Shown here: positions 1 to 13,529 of the stretch, piece by piece
Layout of the letters: every line of letters starts with the position of its first letter
Numbering within the stretch: the stretch's first letter is position 1
From: Nissolia schottii
Lineage: Eukaryota > Streptophyta > Magnoliopsida > Fabales > Fabaceae
Assembly: GCA_003254905.1 (NCBI GenBank)
Contig: QANU01011901.1
Location: 1,062,078 to 1,126,077 of the forward strand
DNA length: 64,000 nt
Reading direction: 5' to 3'
The notes under the pieces: generated by a model
Seen by the model: only the letters and a program-made list of their open reading frames with translations
What the model was told of the DNA's origin: nothing
Databases searched by the model: none
Made by a program: the position numbers and the translations under genes

Positions 1-1945
1 CCAAAAAAAGCGACATTTATATATATACAGGACCACATGAGTAAACATTTGGTGCTGAATGTTACCAAAAACAGCAGAAAAACATTTGGTGCTCAAGTCA
101 CACGGCTCTGCACTCTGTCTTGATACAGATATATACAGAATTTTTCTTACCCGAATTGAATGCCACAGTCCAAAATTTATTAAGAGCACATATATATAAA
201 TTCTGTCGCATACATTATACATGGATGACCACAAAAAATAAAATAAAAAATACATCATCTGGCGCGGACCATGCCAAAGATCTAGCATGACAAAAAAGAG
301 CAACAAAGCCAAATTTTGGTACATGGGGCAGCCCTCAATTTTGAAGGCAAACCTATCCACAAATTTTTGTTTGTTTGATTGAGGTTGAGCCTCAAATCTA
401 CTTTCTTTTCATTGGATCCGCTTCCCGCTGATTACTCCACAAAATTGAGAGAGAATAGAAACAACCAACAATGTGGAATAATATCAATGCTCTCTGACTT
501 TACACAATGCACTCTTCCACATGTTTCACTTGGGGTACACGCGCGCACACATATATATCATGCATGCATATATAATATTGGATTGCATTCATACTAGTGC
601 ATACAAATAACCTCATTAGATTCATATTTCATACAATCGTGGCGTCTGGCATGCATTTTCAAACCATTGTAAGTGAAAATTAGCAAAATAGATTAAAGGA
701 GCAACAAAAGTGCTTTTTCAACGAGATTTCTAGACATGATTTGGCTGTTTAGGTGCCGTAAATCAATAATTGGTCACATCAGCTGTATTTCTAGTCAATG
801 TGGTAGACATGGTAAGTTAATTCAGTACTAGTAAGATAGCAGTGACTACATATTTCTCATTAATTAACACATGATTCATCATACTTTTCTACATGCAGAT
901 TTATCTAATGCAATTAACTTTCACGGTTGTAAACATGTGATTTCCTTGGGATCCCAAAAATATTTGAAAAATTTGGATAACACGTATATGGACCTCAAAT
1001 CACTGCAAAGCCGAAAAGGTCCAACTTTGTTATATACGTCCTCTAATTCGATTTTCATTTGGGCCTTTTGAATGTAGACGTGGTTCCAATCTACAAATCA
1101 TGCAGATCAAGACCACGCGGGCCCAACTATTTTTTTATAAATCACTTAAGTAATTTAAATTTAATAATTTAATGTTTGAATCATATGCAAACTATGTACC
1201 AAAAATATGCTATATCTCTTTGCTCTCTCCCGCACTTGACTTGTCTCAAACCTATCACACAAGGTTTAAAATTTATAAATTAAACCATGTTATTGTTAAG
1301 GAGATTGACAAATATATATATATTCTCTAAAGGGGTTAAAGAGTTTCAAAATTATACTTTTATGTAATATATATGGGCAATTTTAATTTTTTTTTTGTAG
1401 TTACACATAAAAGCAAATTAACTTATTTACTTTTTGAATTTTTTTGATCTTATTTAAAACAAAAGTCATTTCTCTATCGCTCATTGAGGCACCCCATTCG
1501 CAATTAACAAGTTTAACCCTTAACTTCGTGTATAAGCTATTCGACCTCTCACCAATATATCGTTCATAGTAGTGACTAATAGAATGTATCTCTAATAGGA
1601 ATTATTTATTTTTTTATCAAAAAATATTTTGATGGTTGTTATTAAAGCAACTTATCATAAAACCTTTTCCTGTTTATGTATTTTTTTTTTGGGTAAAAGA
1701 AGACATTGGTTATTTAAAAAATTACTAATTACAAAATGTTTTATAGCAAATAAAAATAAAAATAAAAATATAATAATAGAGTAATAAATAAATAAACACC
1801 TCCGATTTTGTTTTTGGTGGATTTGAGTTTTGAAGGATGGTCAGATAAACCCTAGTAGTCGTAAACCTCACCCGAGGCTCGTGCTCGGCGTAGCACTGCA
1901 AGTAACCCAAACGCAGTCTTCAGAGCTTCGTTTCGCTTCCCTTCA
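1..1945. other. Intergenic, AT-rich, upstream of the Pumilio gene
   Basis: I see no convincing gene. The open frames at 379-597 and 871-1071 are short, without introns or motifs, and sit in AT-rich sequence. The part from about 1820 to 1945 becomes GC-richer and is probably the promoter and 5' leader of the Pumilio gene that starts at 1946. Confidence 0.6.
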
Positions 1946-4900
1946 ATGGCGGCGAAGAAGCATGACGCCGCGAACAGCACCAAGAAGAGGAAGCATGTTG
2001 CTGTTGCAGGCTCTAGTAAAGCTGAATCGTCTCACAAATCCCCTTCTAAGGCTCCCAAGCTCGCTGCCTCTAAGAAGCCGTTCAAAAAGCACAAACCAGA
2101 CTCCCTTGGTCATGACAAGAAGGCGGCGCCGGTGGCTCCTGTTACTGGCCGAGAACGCCGTATTCAAGCCAAGGTTCTCTTCTTCGTTAATTTGCTTTTG
2201 ATTAATGCCAATTGGGGGAATCATTTGGAGATTATTTGTTTTGATTACCTGCCTTTGTTGCTTAATTTTCAGGAACTCGCGGAGGCTAGGAAAAAGAAGA
2301 GAAAGCGCCATTACACTCTTGAACAAGTGAGTATCCTCACATTCTGATCCATTCACATATACATAACATTGGTAGACACGCTACTTATCTGTGCAATTTA
2401 ACCACTGCTATTTGTTTGTTGATTGATCTTTTGTGTGTTTACGCCTTTTAATTTTTTAACTCCTGCTTGCACATTCATGCGAATTCATGATGCGTCATTT
2501 GCTGATGTCAGTGATATGAGATTTAAGGATCATTTATGTCTCTCGAAAATTGCATGATTCTGTATTCTTTATGAGGACCGTTTAAATTCTGGCTAATTGA
2601 AGACCTAATCATAAAACAGGAGCTTGCACGTCTATGGGAAAAGATGAGACGTCACGAGATTGCCAAAGAGGACAGAGCTAAGTATGTTTCTGCAGAAAAA
2701 TATATTGAGGACAGATAATTCCTTATCTTTGTATTCTTCATTCTCCTCATGTTTTACTTTTGGCCTCTATATGATTCAAGGCTGGTGACAGAAGCTCTGC
2801 AAAAGATGAAGGGAAAGATTCCAGAGATCGCAGGCTCTCACATTTCTTCTCGGGTTCTTCAGGTATATTTTGTTGGCATTTTTTCTTAGATGTTTCAAAA
2901 TAAAAAAAATCTATATTCTTTTTCACTGTCTTACAAGTGGCTTGCAGTTTTAATCTTTTCAAATATTTATATTTTCCAATTGTTAGACTTGTGTCAAGCA
3001 TTGCTCACAAGCCGAAAGAGATGCAGTATTTGAAGAGCTTCGGCCACATTTTTTAACTCTATCATACAACGCATATGCTGTTCACCTAGTAAAGAAGATG
3101 CTGGACAATGGTAATGGTCAACATGAAATATAGCCCTTGTTATATGTTACTTTTTATTCTAATCAGCCCTCCCGCGTTTTCAGCCTCCAAGAAACAACTA
3201 GCAGGCTTTATCTCCACTCTTCATGGTCATGTTGCTCCTCTTCTTCGCCACATGGTTGGATCAGTAGGTATGTATTCGGGCAGTAATATGCAGTTGTTCA
3301 GGGTTTACCTCATGTGTTTTGGGATTTTAATAGGTCAACAGAGGAATGCTTTGCTTTTTCTTTCTTTTGTTGGGGGGGGGGGTAAATGTGTCTAGCAGTA
3401 TATGTGCCTGAAGTTTAATTTGAAACTGGTGTGTTTAGGTTGTGACAAAGACTAACAAATGAGGGAAAAAATCCAAAAATAATTATCTTCTTGTGGCAGC
3501 TGTATGTTATGAGTTATTAGCATTTAACCAAATTCAATTTTTGTTCAATAAATTTTGCCCATCTGTATGTTATGCAGTTGTTGAGCATGCTTATGAGTTA
3601 GCAAGTGCTGCACAAAAGCAAGAGCTGCTGGTGGAATTATACTCTGCGGAACTTCAGTTGTTTAAGGACCTAGTCTCAGTGAAGGAGAGCAGGTAAAGGT
3701 TCATTTGATAGGAATTACAGCATTTGGAAAAATGTTGGGTGTTAGTAATCTGCGTTTCTTACTAAGTGTCACATTTTTAAATTTATTATAAAATAACTAC
3801 TGGTAATCTGGAAGATACTGCTTTTCTTTTTGAGGGATATATGCTGCAAAAGGACATATCCATATCCAATTTCTTTGTGATCTGCATATATTTGCATGCT
3901 GCCTTTCTGGGATTTTTGGGTGGAGGGTTTATAAAAAAAGCAAAATTTGCAGCTTATGCATCAGTAAATTAATTAGCTATTGCTTGACTGAAGATTTCAT
4001 TTCTTGACTCTATATTAGTAATTTCCATTGCTTCAACATTTAAGTATGCTAAAGATTATACTATCATACCATGTATTTTAACAGTCTCTGATAGATCACC
4101 AAGTTAAGTTTATATTAAAATAGTGAATACACTATCCATACAAACAAAAATGCTTAGAAAGCATAGTTGGTTGAATTCTTTTGAAGTTGAACATGTGTTT
4201 ATATATTTGCAGATGAGTATTTCCCTATGTTAATTTGATTGATAATTGTATTTTATGAAGCTGGAAATGTATAACACACTAGCAACATTTGCTCCTCTCC
4301 TTTAATTGATGTTACTTAATCTCTAAATTTTATGTATTTTGACATTTGTCAACTATTGTTCTCTTTTTTCTTGCCGCTGTTTTTTTTAGAAGATTTTCTC
4401 AGATTTTAATTCTATTTCAGGTTAGTAGATGTGATGTCCAAGTTGGGGCTGCAAAAAGGTTCAGTTTTGCGACACATGTTGTCAGTGATTCAGCCAATTT
4501 TAGAGAAAGGGATAGTTGATCACTCTATCTTACACAGAGTCTTGCTGGAATATTTCAGCATTGCTGATCAGGTACTTCTCTCCTGTTCCTCCAATAATGT
4601 TATAGCCTAGAGCCAACAAATTTAACCACGGCAATAGCTCTTCTGTTATCTAAATTGAGGGATTTTTCTCCCTTTTTCCTTTTAAGTCCTCTGTCACAGA
4701 TATATTGCAACAGTTATCCAGTCCACTCCTTGTTAGAATGATTAGTACAAAGGATGGAGCCAAAATTGGAATTCTTTGTGTAAAATACGGGAATGCCAAG
4801 GTTTTTCCGCGACATCTTTCTTATCACTAGAAGTTTGTAGTGTACTCTTGATGATTGAATCTGACATATGGTTTATTCTTCTAATTTGTTCTATTTAGGA

Positions 4901-7498
4901 AAGAAAGAAGATTATCAAAGGATTGAAAGGGCACCTAGACAAAACAGCTTATCATCAATATGGCTGTATGGTAAGTAATTTGATTTTATCCCTATGTTTT
5001 GTTGCCCAGCCTATCTAAGGTTTAGTTATGCTTTACACATATGGTGTCAAACTCTAAATGGAATATGCTGACTTCTGCTCAGACAAGCAGGTGCAAATAA
5101 AAAATAAGATTTGGGAACTAGTCGAAATGGACTCACTTGAATAATGAATAAATTTAGACATAACTGTGAGTGGAATTTGGACCTAGGTCATTTGACAAAA
5201 CTGCTTTAAACGAAACACTTGAGGGTTAGGCGGGTGCACGCGTTTCTATTACTTGATATGCTTGCTTAACATATTTATATGCCTTTACTGTTCCTATCTC
5301 ACATGTAGTTGCTACTCTATTCTTTCTGTTGATTTATTATGACATATTTCAAATTGCAAAAAAAGCAATAAACTCCCCTGGTCAGCGAAAGGGAATCTGT
5401 CTTGTTGCTCCCAGCTTCTAATTCCCAAGTTACGTTTCATTCACATTTTAATATGAGTATTCATCTTTTTTACTTAAACATTCAGGTTCTTGTTTCCATC
5501 CTTTCGGTTGTTGATGACACAAGACTGATAACGAAGGTTCGTTTGGTTCTTGTTCTGATTTTATATTGAATTGTCATTGTTTTATACATAATGAAATATT
5601 TTTAATATTAAGCTTCTAAAGCATTCTTGTTACAGGTTATCATTCGTGAGCTTCAGCCAATTCTAAAAGAGCTTGCTTTGGATAAGGTTTCTTCTATTGC
5701 CCCTTCTGTTTAAAATAATTGTCTAGCGATTATTTGATTTTTTTTTTTGTTTATATTATTTGTCATTTTAGATTTCCAACGTAGCATTAGTTAGTTTATA
5801 CCAATTTTACCCTTATCTTCATTAATTGCAACATTTTCTCTTTCCACTAGCACATCTTTCTTTGGCCAATCATAGTTCTTTCTTCTTAATTAGTCGAAGG
5901 GTAATATAATATACATCAGTCTTTTAAATCTACTTTTCTCAAAAATTTAGACTATTAATTGATCTTCTTAATCCTAGTTCCATTACCTTAAAAGACAATT
6001 ATTTTGAAATGGACGAAATAATAAGGATATTTTTGAAATCCTTCATATGCATCTTAGCAGTTAGCATTTTTTTTTTTTTTTTTCATCCTAGCCCTTTCCA
6101 ATGCTTCCTGCAGGGGATATAGAACAATGATTTATTGCATGTTTCTGATGATATGGTTTAATATGTATTCTGGTTTTATGTTCCTAACTTCTGTTGTCTA
6201 CTTGTGAATTTGACAGAATGGAAGACGCCCTTTACTTCAGTTACTACATCCTAATTGTTCACGCTATTTCAGTCCTGATGATCTTGCTTTTCTGAATTCA
6301 TCTATACCTTCTCTGTCTCTCAAGGTTACTTTTATTTTATACCTCTCTTTTATTTTTTTCTGTACTTTAAAGCTGCTATATAACTCACTGTTCATTTTGG
6401 TTGCTGTCAGGATCAGTCAGAAGTAAGCACTCAGATAGAACCTATGAAGGTATCACTTAGTGATAAGGAATCCAAGGAAGACATAGAAATGGCAGTGGAT
6501 GAACCTAATAATGATAAAACACTTGCCGATGATTCGGACCTTGCTGAGAGTGGGAAAAAAGACCCATTTGTCAAAAGGCGAGAGCTATTGATCAAGAGTG
6601 GACTTGCAGAGGTGTGTTGCTTCGCTCTAATAATTTAATTTCTTTCATGTTATGTTTTATTGCCTCTTTCCATTCTTAATCTTTTGTTCCTGATTGAATT
6701 GTTACAAAAGATGATCATGTAAAATTGTAAATGTTTCTTTTGCATTGTGTTCTCCTAATTGTATTGATTTTAATGATTTAATGATATGCAAATCTGAGAC
6801 CAGTTCAATTACTCGTAAGTTGTTTAGTTTTTCTGAAAATGTTGTTTAATGTAACTTCCCATGCAGAGTCTTCTTGATATATGTATTGAGAGTGTGGGAG
6901 AACTGATTCGATCAAATTTTGGAAAAGACGTCATATATGAGGTAGTAAATAAGATGTCTTTGTTATAATTTCACAGGTTTTATGACTCTCACCAAGCATA
7001 GTAACTTTTTGGGTGAATTCAATGGTCCGTGCAGCTTGCAACAGGGGGTTCTGATGGCATACTGCACCCAACCTTGGATGATAAGATAAATTCCCTTCAC
7101 AAAGCGATTGCATCTTCTGCAGCAATGCCTAAATCAGATGATTCAGAAGAGGAGCATGTCCTTGAAAGTTTCTTTTCAAGTCGGACCATTAAAAAACTGG
7201 TTTTGGATTGCCCCAACTTTGCTTCCACCTTATGGGAGAGCGCTTTAAAAGGGAAGAGTGAGTTATGGGCACATGGGCACAGGTAGGCTTCATTTGCTCT
7301 TGTATCATCTAAGGTCAGGGTGTACAAAGGACCGTGATTTCTTATGTTCTATTTTCGCCGTGACATTGTCGTTGCAGCTGTAAGGTTGTTTCTGCATTTT
7401 TGGAATCACCAGATTCAGAGGTACGGAAACTCGTAAAACAAGAGTTGCAGCCTTTGATCGATAGCGGAGTTCTCAAGAACTCGAAGCCCACCCAATAA
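1946..7498 (+). CDS. APUM24: Pumilio homolog 24-like nucleolar RNA-binding protein (Puf6/PUM3 type)
   Basis: Seventeen exons join into 646 residues: 1946-2173, 2273-2326, 2620-2681, 2781-2862, 2987-3110, 3184-3267, 3578-3692, 4421-4571, 4687-4800, 4899-4970, 5486-5536, 5636-5686, 6217-6324, 6411-6611, 6867-6941, 7035-7282, 7378-7498. All introns are GT-AG and the total is divisible by three. The first 75 residues are a lysine-rich basic tail that suits nucleolar targeting. Then come RHYTLEQELARLWEKMRR and diverged Puf repeats (VLQTCVKHCSQAERD, VLRHMLSVIQPILEKG). The C-terminal part (ESVGELIRSNFGKDVIYELA onward) resembles the CPL domain. Family knowledge: APUM24, yeast Puf6 and human PUM3 are atypical Puf proteins, and APUM24 acts in pre-rRNA (ITS2) processing in the nucleolus. 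An acidic insert is encoded around 6440-6560. The start is the first ATG that gives the basic N-terminus. Assignment to this subfamily is firm; the symbol is by orthology. Confidence 0.9.
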
Positions 7499-8053
7499 TT
7501 ATCACGTATGCTTCATGGAGAAGGGAATTATGTCTTCATGGGATAGCCGGACTGGGTTTGGGCTGGGCATGCAGCAGTATCAGCAACTGCTACAGTTTAT
7601 GCAAAGTTTTGCTGTGGCTACTGTAACCTGTTTCTTTTCTTTTCTGGATTTGTAGAACGAGTCAAAAAGGCACAAACTAAATTTTGTAGTGAGAAAATTG
7701 CTGTCGAAATTTGGACAACCAATAGAATATAGTGGAAGCTTATTGACATTGCTTTGAAGTAATGATATATGTTTTCATATCTTAAGTAGCTGCAATTTTG
7801 GATAATAGAGGGAATGCTATTGAAAACTTGGCTATTGTACCATATATATATATTCTTGTCGGTATTACTAATGGGTTGTTTCATTTGTTTTGAAGTTATG
7901 TTGCCCTTAATTTTTAAATTAATCAATGTGCCTTTAAGCCGGGAGGTTCTAAAGAACATACGAGAAATTTGTAACTGAAATGCAATGAATCCTGTAAAGT
8001 GAGCAAGAATGTGGCAATCACATTGCATTAATCGAATGTAGGAAAAATCCTAT

Positions 8054-9170
8054 CTAACATTGTGAAGGGACGAAAGCAAATTTGCTTGTGAACATGCTTC
8101 TTGACTTGGCCTCAAAAACAGGGGAGGCGTGCTGCGCTCCTCGCTTCCCATTGTGCAGAACACTCTCCGTCTGCAAGTACCAAAATGTGGAAGAATTCTT
8201 GTAAACATTGCTCCTGAAATGAGGGTAGCCTTGGTACAAGTAATCTGAAGGATTGAAAACAGGGCTTTCTCTCTCAAATCTGTGCAGGGACTTGCTTCTT
8301 TGTAGGTACCCAACTGGGTTGTAGAGAGGAGATTCTTTCCTTGACATTGAGTTTGTTCTTAAACAGTTCTCTATCACCGTTGCCTCCTCCTTGAACCTCT
8401 CCTTCACTTCCCTTATATTTCTCCATAGCTTGAAAGATCTTGAAATGCTGATGATATTCCACGCCCTGAAGCCTGAACCGCTGGAATTGCTGGCGACATT
8501 GCAGGACTTGTTGGGGACTCTTCTGCACTCAAAGCATAAGTACTTGTATCTCTCCAAGTCAAAGGCTTTTCTCTTTGCAGCATTTGATAGACATGTATAT
8601 GCCTGCAGAAGCATAGGGTCAGGTGAATTCCATTTTGCTCAGAATTATGCTAAATGGCTAACCAATAAAAGGAAAAAAGAAAACACCAGAAACTAACCTC
8701 AGAAACAAGCTTGAAAGCAATTTCAGCCTTGGGATGTTTATTCTTATCTGGATGAAGTTGCAATGCTGCAGAGATAAAAACCATTCCTCATTTTGTCAAA
8801 AGGGAGAGAGAGAAAGAGACAATGCTGATTACACATAAACCATAAAACCAGTTTATAAAACATACCCAGTTTATGGTATCGCTTGCGAATGCTATTTACC
8901 CCTGCATTTTCTTCCACCTATGAGAACCCAATACTGAAACATTTGCATCATGCAAAAAACAGAACCCCCCAGAAAAACTAGTTTTGCCTCAACAAGAAAG
9001 GTTCAAAAGAAGAAACTTACTCCAAGAATGCAGTACCAGTCAATGAAAGATGAAGACTTGGCCGAGTTTGAGAGGATTCTATGAACACAAAGAGCAGAAC
9101 GTGTGGAAATGGAGCAAATCTCTAACACCAACTGGGTCTTGGAATCATGTTCTTGTCCCATTCTCCCCAT
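8054..9170 (-). CDS. J-domain (DnaJ) co-chaperone, small plant-type
   Basis: Four exons on the minus strand (9021-9170, 8866-8917, 8698-8765, 8054-8602) join into 272 residues with GT-AG introns. The J domain lies at about residues 40-105: DWYCILGVEENAGVNSIRKR, then the HPD tripeptide in LALQLHPDKNKHP, then AFKLVSEAYTCLSNAAKRKAFD. HPD is the residue set that stimulates Hsp70 ATPase, so this should be an active type III (J-only) co-chaperone. After the J domain comes a Ser/Arg-rich tail of about 165 residues with repeated YNPxxYLxRS/FNPSDYLY-like segments and no zinc-finger or CTD domains. No signal peptide is evident, so the likely site is cytosol or nucleus. It converges on the Pumilio gene, whose stop lies 556 bp away. 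The client Hsp70 and biological role cannot be read from sequence. Confidence 0.85.
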
Positions 9171-12100
9171 TTTGAAATGAGAGTGGTAATAATTTTTTTC
9201 TTCTTTTTTTTTTTGAGAATGAGGAAGTGAGAGATAAGACGTTAAAAAGGGGGGTGTTTACAAATAGCGAAGGTTGTTTCTCTTTTTGTTTGGTTTTTGA
9301 GAGGGCAGTAACAAAGGAAGGTGGAGCGGTTAAGATTAAAAGACCAAACTTTGCGGAGGTGAAGGTTTTAGTTTGACAGTGGCTCAGTTGGTCGGAATAA
9401 TAACATGTTAGAGGATAGAGATATTGGAGAGGTTAACGTTAATGATTCCACGTGGCAATTCTTGAGACGTCGTACTTGGGAGGGACATTTCGCATTTAGT
9501 TCTTACGTTTTTACAATTTATTTTTATGTTTAAATTTAAAATCCAATTAACTAAGTTTTGTTGTTATCATTTCTTAATATATACAATTATTCATCCGCCT
9601 TTCCTCAATCTATGTATCACTTTTAATATGATATTAGAGTATTTATAATCAAATGATTTATTTCTTAATATTTAATGTTTTGAGATAAAATAAATTGAAC
9701 TGTAGTTTAACGTATGTATAAGATTGTGTATTATCTTTACTTTAAACCTAAAAAATTATCAATACGAAGAAGAAATATGTTAAGATACAAGGTTATTTGT
9801 TTGACTTTTTAAAAGAGATGAATCTTAACACGATTCTATGCATTCTCATACTTGTGGTAACCCCATCTAATATGATACTCTAAAGGCCGAAAATAGGTCC
9901 TCCTAAGTTATCTGTGACAATTAGAGGAGTTCAGTGGTTGTTCTCTCAAGAATTTTGAAAGAAAGGTTAAGTCCAATATGTTGGACCAATTATGTGTGAT
10001 TTGATTGAACCATTTACCGGTTCTTCTAGCTACTTTAATTTCAAGAATTCTCTTTTCAGGATCTATTCCTGTTTACTTCAATTTTGTGATATTGTGAGAA
10101 AAAAAAAATCAGAAACCCGCATAACATTTATGAAAAGGAAACAGCCTACGTTTTTGGTCCAGGAAAACCTCTTTAATTAGAGGCCCATAACACTTGCTGG
10201 TACAGATGATATGTGAGGATTATAGGTAAATAACATATGGAGGCAGGGGCTTGAGAGTGTTTTGGAGGGATTTTTTTTTCCTTCTAAAATATCCCATGAG
10301 GTATTACTCCATGTTATTTAATTTATCAAATTTTGATAATTTTTATAACTAAATTAATTGAATTTTGTTATCATTTGGTGATTTAATATGACTTATTGCT
10401 GAATTATATAGTCTAATGTGATAAAGTAATATTTTTCAATACAATATTTGTAAAGATGTTCATCGTAAGCTTAAATGGTCGCAAATCTCTAAAGTTCTTA
10501 TAAATTGATTCTTTCAATAATTTGACTAATGAAAAGTTTATTACGATAATATAGAACATGAAATGATAACAAAATTCGATGAATTTAGTATAAAAATTAT
10601 AAAAAAATAATGAATTATATAGCATGAGATAAATAATTGAGAAACCACCATTTTATTTTTGTCAAAATGACTTGTATTTAAATTTTAGTAAACTTCATAT
10701 AATTTGAGTTGAGGTGAGTTGATCTATTATAAAGTAAAAATCACATAACATAATTTTTTTCATTTATAAGATTCTAAGATTTTTTTTAATAAAAATAAGT
10801 GTGGAACTATCTAAAACAACTCAATATTTTGGAGGTAGTGAGGTGTTGTGGTAGGTGTATGGCGATATTATTTTGGTACCATATCCTTAAATTCAATGGG
10901 AAATTACCCGTGAAGATAGGGTGGGAGCGTTCAAGTAGGGTACCCCACTCAATATAATGCCCAATTGAAGCTACGACTTAAGAAGAATTTGGGGCGGGGG
11001 GGTAGGTTAAAAAAATGATCAAATAGGGTCCCCACCTTGCATCCCTATGTTCAAAAGATCGTATCATTTTATTTTCCATATTGTTCTCGGAATTCATTAT
11101 CACGTGTTAGTTGAGGTCTTAGGTGAAATGTAACAACTCGCAATATATGTCTTTGAGAGGAAAGTTAGTTTGTCCTGCTTCAAGTTGTTTTATTTTGGCC
11201 TTGAATTCTCAAACAGCTTGAAACCCCTTTCCACTTTTCCAAATTTGGACAAAAAAGGGGTTCAGCATCGCCAGTTTTTAGTTTGAAGAAACCTAATTCA
11301 TTTGCACAAGTTTGAATCAAAGGATTAATAGTATTATTCGTTAATGCATTGGTAACTTAAACTTTGTTTTATAAGTTTAGCAATTAGCAGCAACTGTATC
11401 CCTAGGCAAAGTTTTTTTTTGTTTTTTTTTTTTTTTTGCATGGGGACAAATTCCTGTAGGGTAAGATGGTACAAATTTTATTATTATATTATTATGAAGC
11501 TCTCATAGCCCAATATGTAAGTCAACAGAGTGTGCTGGAATTCAAAATTTCAAGACAAAAATTTTGCGGAATTAGGGGATGGGGTGGATTATCGAAGTGT
11601 ATGTAATTCTATTAGTCATATGCTCAATAATGCATGTCCCAATATGTTTCCTATGGTAATGACGCCCAAATAAATTTTCTCATATACAAGCCTATGAGTT
11701 GGTGAATTTAGTTGTGCTCGATGCAGGGTCAATCCTCCATTAAATCCAATGAGAAGAATATCATATTGCTTTCAACACCTTTGGGAAAGAGAAAAATAAA
11801 ATAAAGGAATAAAATGAAAATGCATAAAGGAAAAGTTTGGCACTTTTGGCCTAAATTTTGAATGGATTTGGCACTACGTGTAACTTACATTTGAAGATAT
11901 AGAATGAAAAAGTACTGCTACAGTTTAACGTAAAACCATGACACAAGTAAAGCTTCTGAATTGGAAATGAAACTACTACTTCCTGTTACATACATTCTTT
12001 TACGCGTCAATTGGGATGCCATACTTATTTGATGCTTGTGGGGTTGTACCACTATGCCATGCCAGAGTTAAATATTTTTCTCTTTTTTTTTTCGTTAGTT

Positions 12101-13529
12101 GCCAGAGTTAGATATTCAGCAGAGAAAAATGAACCACTAATAATTTATTTTTATAATATAAAGATAGAGATAGATAACTAATCTTTAATACATATAAAAT
12201 TTTTCATTAAAATTATTTTGATATGATCTTTTTAAAAGATTTGTTTGCTGGTTTCCTTTTTCTTTTTTTACTCTAAGAATTGCGAATATAATAACTTTAT
12301 CATGAATAGTTTATCTTGTTCATAACCTAATTATTACCTTTTTAAATTATTTTGGTCATAAAAAAAATCCTTTTTCTTAGTTGCAATTGTTCCATAGACA
12401 GAGTTGCCAAAGGCACACAAAGGAGAGTTTTTTTGGGGAGTTGATTCGGCCCAAGGTGAGATCAAGGCTGGCTATTAGGTACTAGACCTAACAAACTTGT
12501 ATACTTGAGGACCATAACTAAGCCTAGGTTTCGAAGAGAATTTGGGCCCTATCATTTTCTTTTTGGTGTAGCTGGAAACAAAACATATAAACGAACCTTT
12601 ATAGGCTCATAATTAATTTTAAGCGTGTCTGGCATAAAAACCAAATTTCCAAACAGTAAACAATTATTGGATGCCCAAGTTGTAAATTTATTTGTCCACA
12701 CACATCCAGTGGATCATAACTAACAGAAACCTCAACGGACACATTGGCTCATGTTGATCTCATCGTTATAATTATTATTCTTTTTGAAGGGATTGTTGAT
12801 CTCATTATTGATTATGAATGATATAATTGATAACATATGTAGATAGATCATACAATATAACAATTCTCGTCAAAATCAAATTATACACGAGCTGAACAAG
12901 GTGATGTCGGGTTAGATCTAACCAAATTAAGATATTGCTTTTAGGCCTTTTGAACATACTTATATATCATTTATCAAAATAATCCTCATGTTAACAATTA
13001 GAATTAAACTCGAGTCATTTTGAGATGTGAATCTGCACTTTACCAACCCTGCCAATTGCCTTCCCATAAGTCCTTTTCTCTCATTCATTAACTATGCCGC
13101 GCCGTTCCTTAATTACTTGCTTTAATCATAAACTATTTAATTATTATTATTATTCCATTTCATCTATAAACGTTAAGGTTAGCGTTAGCGTTAGCGTGCC
13201 CACCCTCCCACTCTTTTTCTTTCTTCCTTCCTTTCTCTCTTTACATACATACATACAATTACCGTTTTACCCACCATGATTTCTGAATTACCCGGAATAA
13301 AGCGAGGACAACATGGTCATAATGACCCAAGTATCTTCTTCTTACCAGGAAAGCACATTCTCAGTTCCTCTCCCTCTAACCTTGTCAATTTCACACTCTA
13401 CACTCAATCCCATAATCTATCTCCCTTTTCTTCCCCTTCCACTTCCACTTCTCAAAACCCTAGAAATTTCATTGCATTTCGTTCTTCTCTCTCTGTGTTG
13501 GATTTCGCGGTGATTAGGGAGCTGATTCC
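9171..13529. other. Long intergenic stretch, AT-rich, with one foldback repeat
   Basis: No multi-exon gene could be built here. The open frames at 9992-10180 and 10413-10625 are AT-rich and motif-free, and the second lies inside the foldback element listed separately. A short hexamer run (AGCGTT-like) occurs at about 13168-13198. The pyrimidine-rich DNA from about 13200 to 13529 is probably the promoter and 5' leader of the lipase gene. Confidence 0.55.
10336..10600. mobile_element. Foldback element (MITE-like), about 265 bp
   Basis: The left arm at 10336-10376 and right arm at 10561-10600 are near-perfect reverse complements. Both carry the core TTTTGTTATCATTT, with about five differences over 40 bases. 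The interior is AT-rich and codes for nothing recognisable. I did not find a clear target-site duplication, so the superfamily stays open. Confidence 0.6.

Noticed and set aside
6100..6216. Intronic snoRNA in the Pumilio gene (TGATGA near 6148)
   Set aside because: No D box or terminal stem within the intron.
10413..10625. 70-residue open frame on the minus strand
   Set aside because: Lies mostly inside a foldback element; Phe/Ile/Asn-rich composition from AT-rich DNA.
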